A DNA stretch of 6,763 nucleotides from Armatimonadota bacterium. GTDB lineage: Bacteria > Armatimonadota > Fimbriimonadia > Fimbriimonadales > Fimbriimonadaceae. The notes under the pieces are model-generated. The model searched no databases, had not been told where the DNA came from, and saw only the letters and a program-made list of their open reading frames with translations. Position numbers and translations under genes: made by a program. Position 1 is the stretch's first letter. Each line of letters begins with the position of its first letter. Shown in pieces: positions 6,347-6,763 of this stretch. The DNA lies in the NCBI GenBank assembly GCA_023423495.1, contig JAFAFM010000040.1, positions 1 to 6,763 on the forward strand. The letters are read 5' to 3'.

Positions 6347-6355
6347 GGCTATAAT
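6323..6355 (+). promoter_or_regulatory. Candidate sigma-70 promoter for greA
   Basis: A perfect TATAAT -10 hexamer occupies 6350-6355, 34 bp upstream of the greA ATG, so transcription would start near 6362 and give a short leader. The -35 is poor: TTGTGG at 6323-6328 is 21 bp away, and TGGTGC at 6326-6331 is at 18 bp with little match. No extended TG precedes the -10. The weak -35 falls at the right arm of the inverted repeat, which suggests an activator or repressor contact. Confidence 0.55.
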
Positions 6356-6389
6356 GCCTGACCCGGTCTTGAGGAAGGCAAGATTCAAC

Positions 6390-6763
6390 ATGAACGACAC
6401 TCAAATGATTCAAGAACATCACGGCGGCTATTTGCTTACTCCAGAAGGTCACAAGACCTTGCAGGAGGAGTTGGAACATCTCACCGTTGTCAAGCGACCG
6501 GAGATTGCCGACCGCATTCGCGAGAGCCAGCAGCATGGCGAGTTCAGCGAGGATAACAATGAACTCGACGAAGTGAAGTTCGAACAGGCGATGGTCGAGA
6601 ATAGAATCGCCGAGCTCAAGACGATTTTCGGCAATGCCACCATCTTGGATGACTCCATGATCCCGACCGATTACGTTGGCGTGGGATCCAGGGTGCATGT
6701 CGAGGATGCCGACTACGGGGACGATTTCGAAATCCGGATCGTGACAAGCATCGAGGCTGACCC
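6390..6763 (+). CDS. greA: GreA-family transcript cleavage factor, N-terminal 124 residues
   Basis: The frame starts at ATG 6390 and runs off the right edge. GreA inserts its coiled coil into the RNA polymerase secondary channel and stimulates cleavage of backtracked RNA, rescuing stalled complexes. Seen are the coiled-coil start YLLTPEGHKTLQEELEHL (14-31), RPEIADRIRES (36-46), the tip HGEFSEDNNELDEVKFEQ (49-66), the second helix ENRIAELKTIFGNATILDD (70-88), and the beginning of the FKBP-like domain, VGVGSRVHVEDADYGDDFEI (96-115). The usual tip is GDLxEN, with acidic Asp41 and Glu44 in E. coli numbering. Here Asp41 is replaced by Glu51, Glu54 keeps the second acid, and the tip seems one residue longer. 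The N-terminus is about 8-10 residues longer than in E. coli. GAGGAAGG (6371-6378) lies 11 nt upstream, making 6390 preferable to the in-frame ATG at 6405. The family usually has about 158 residues. It is transcribed divergently from the pilus operon. Confidence 0.93.
   Translation, partial: MNDTQMIQEHHGGYLLTPEGHKTLQEELEHLTVVKRPEIADRIRESQQHGEFSEDNNELDEVKFEQAMVENRIAELKTIFGNATILDDSMIPTDYVGVGSRVHVEDADYGDDFEIRIVTSIEAD

Noticed and set aside
6342..6698. 118-residue minus-strand open frame over the start of greA.
   Set aside because: It lies antisense to the conserved GreA coiled coil and shows no domain of its own.

Overview
The window looks like chromosomal DNA from a diderm bacterium with type IV pili and moderately high GC. 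The absence of mobile elements, tRNAs, rRNAs and CRISPR-like repeats suggests ordinary core or near-core sequence. The lineage cannot be fixed from this stretch alone. A GH4 glycosidase, MetX, several PilT paralogues and GreA together would fit Armatimonadota or Acidobacteriota, but that is a weak inference.

Layout. (1) Positions 1-579 (+) hold the C-terminal 192 residues of a GH4 family alpha-galactosidase/alpha-glucosidase, cut by the window edge. (2) Positions 576-6188 (-) hold six closely packed genes that read as one operon. In transcription order these are: an unrecognised signal-peptide protein with a C-terminal membrane anchor; a PilU-like ATPase; a canonical PilT-like ATPase; a second PilT-like ATPase with a Pro/Gly-rich tail; metX (homoserine O-acyltransferase); and a small ACT-domain protein. 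Gaps are 15, 12, -14, 39 and 11 bp. The operon ends tail-to-tail with the GH4 gene, and the two stop codons share the palindrome TTAA. (3) Positions 6189-6389 form a divergent intergenic region with a perfect TATAAT for the rightward gene, a weaker TATAGT for the leftward operon, and a strong interrupted inverted repeat between them. (4) Positions 6390-6763 (+) hold the first 124 residues of a GreA-family transcript cleavage factor, cut by the right edge.

How it fits together. The upstream half of the operon is a pilus-retraction module: three different hexameric retraction ATPases in tandem, led by a membrane-anchored extracytoplasmic protein that could be a dedicated partner. The downstream half joins methionine biosynthesis (MetX) to a possible amino-acid-sensing ACT protein. 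Whether the two halves are functionally linked or only share a transcript cannot be told from sequence.

The two most unusual non-coding signals are these. One is a perfect 12-bp hairpin inside the first 21 codons of metX, whose loop contains CUCCUU, complementary to the metX Shine-Dalgarno AAGGAG. The other is the 6+9 bp inverted repeat with a nested AAAGGCCTTT palindrome between the divergent promoters. I see no clear-cut undescribed system. The best candidate for something new is the three-ATPase array with its unknown membrane protein.
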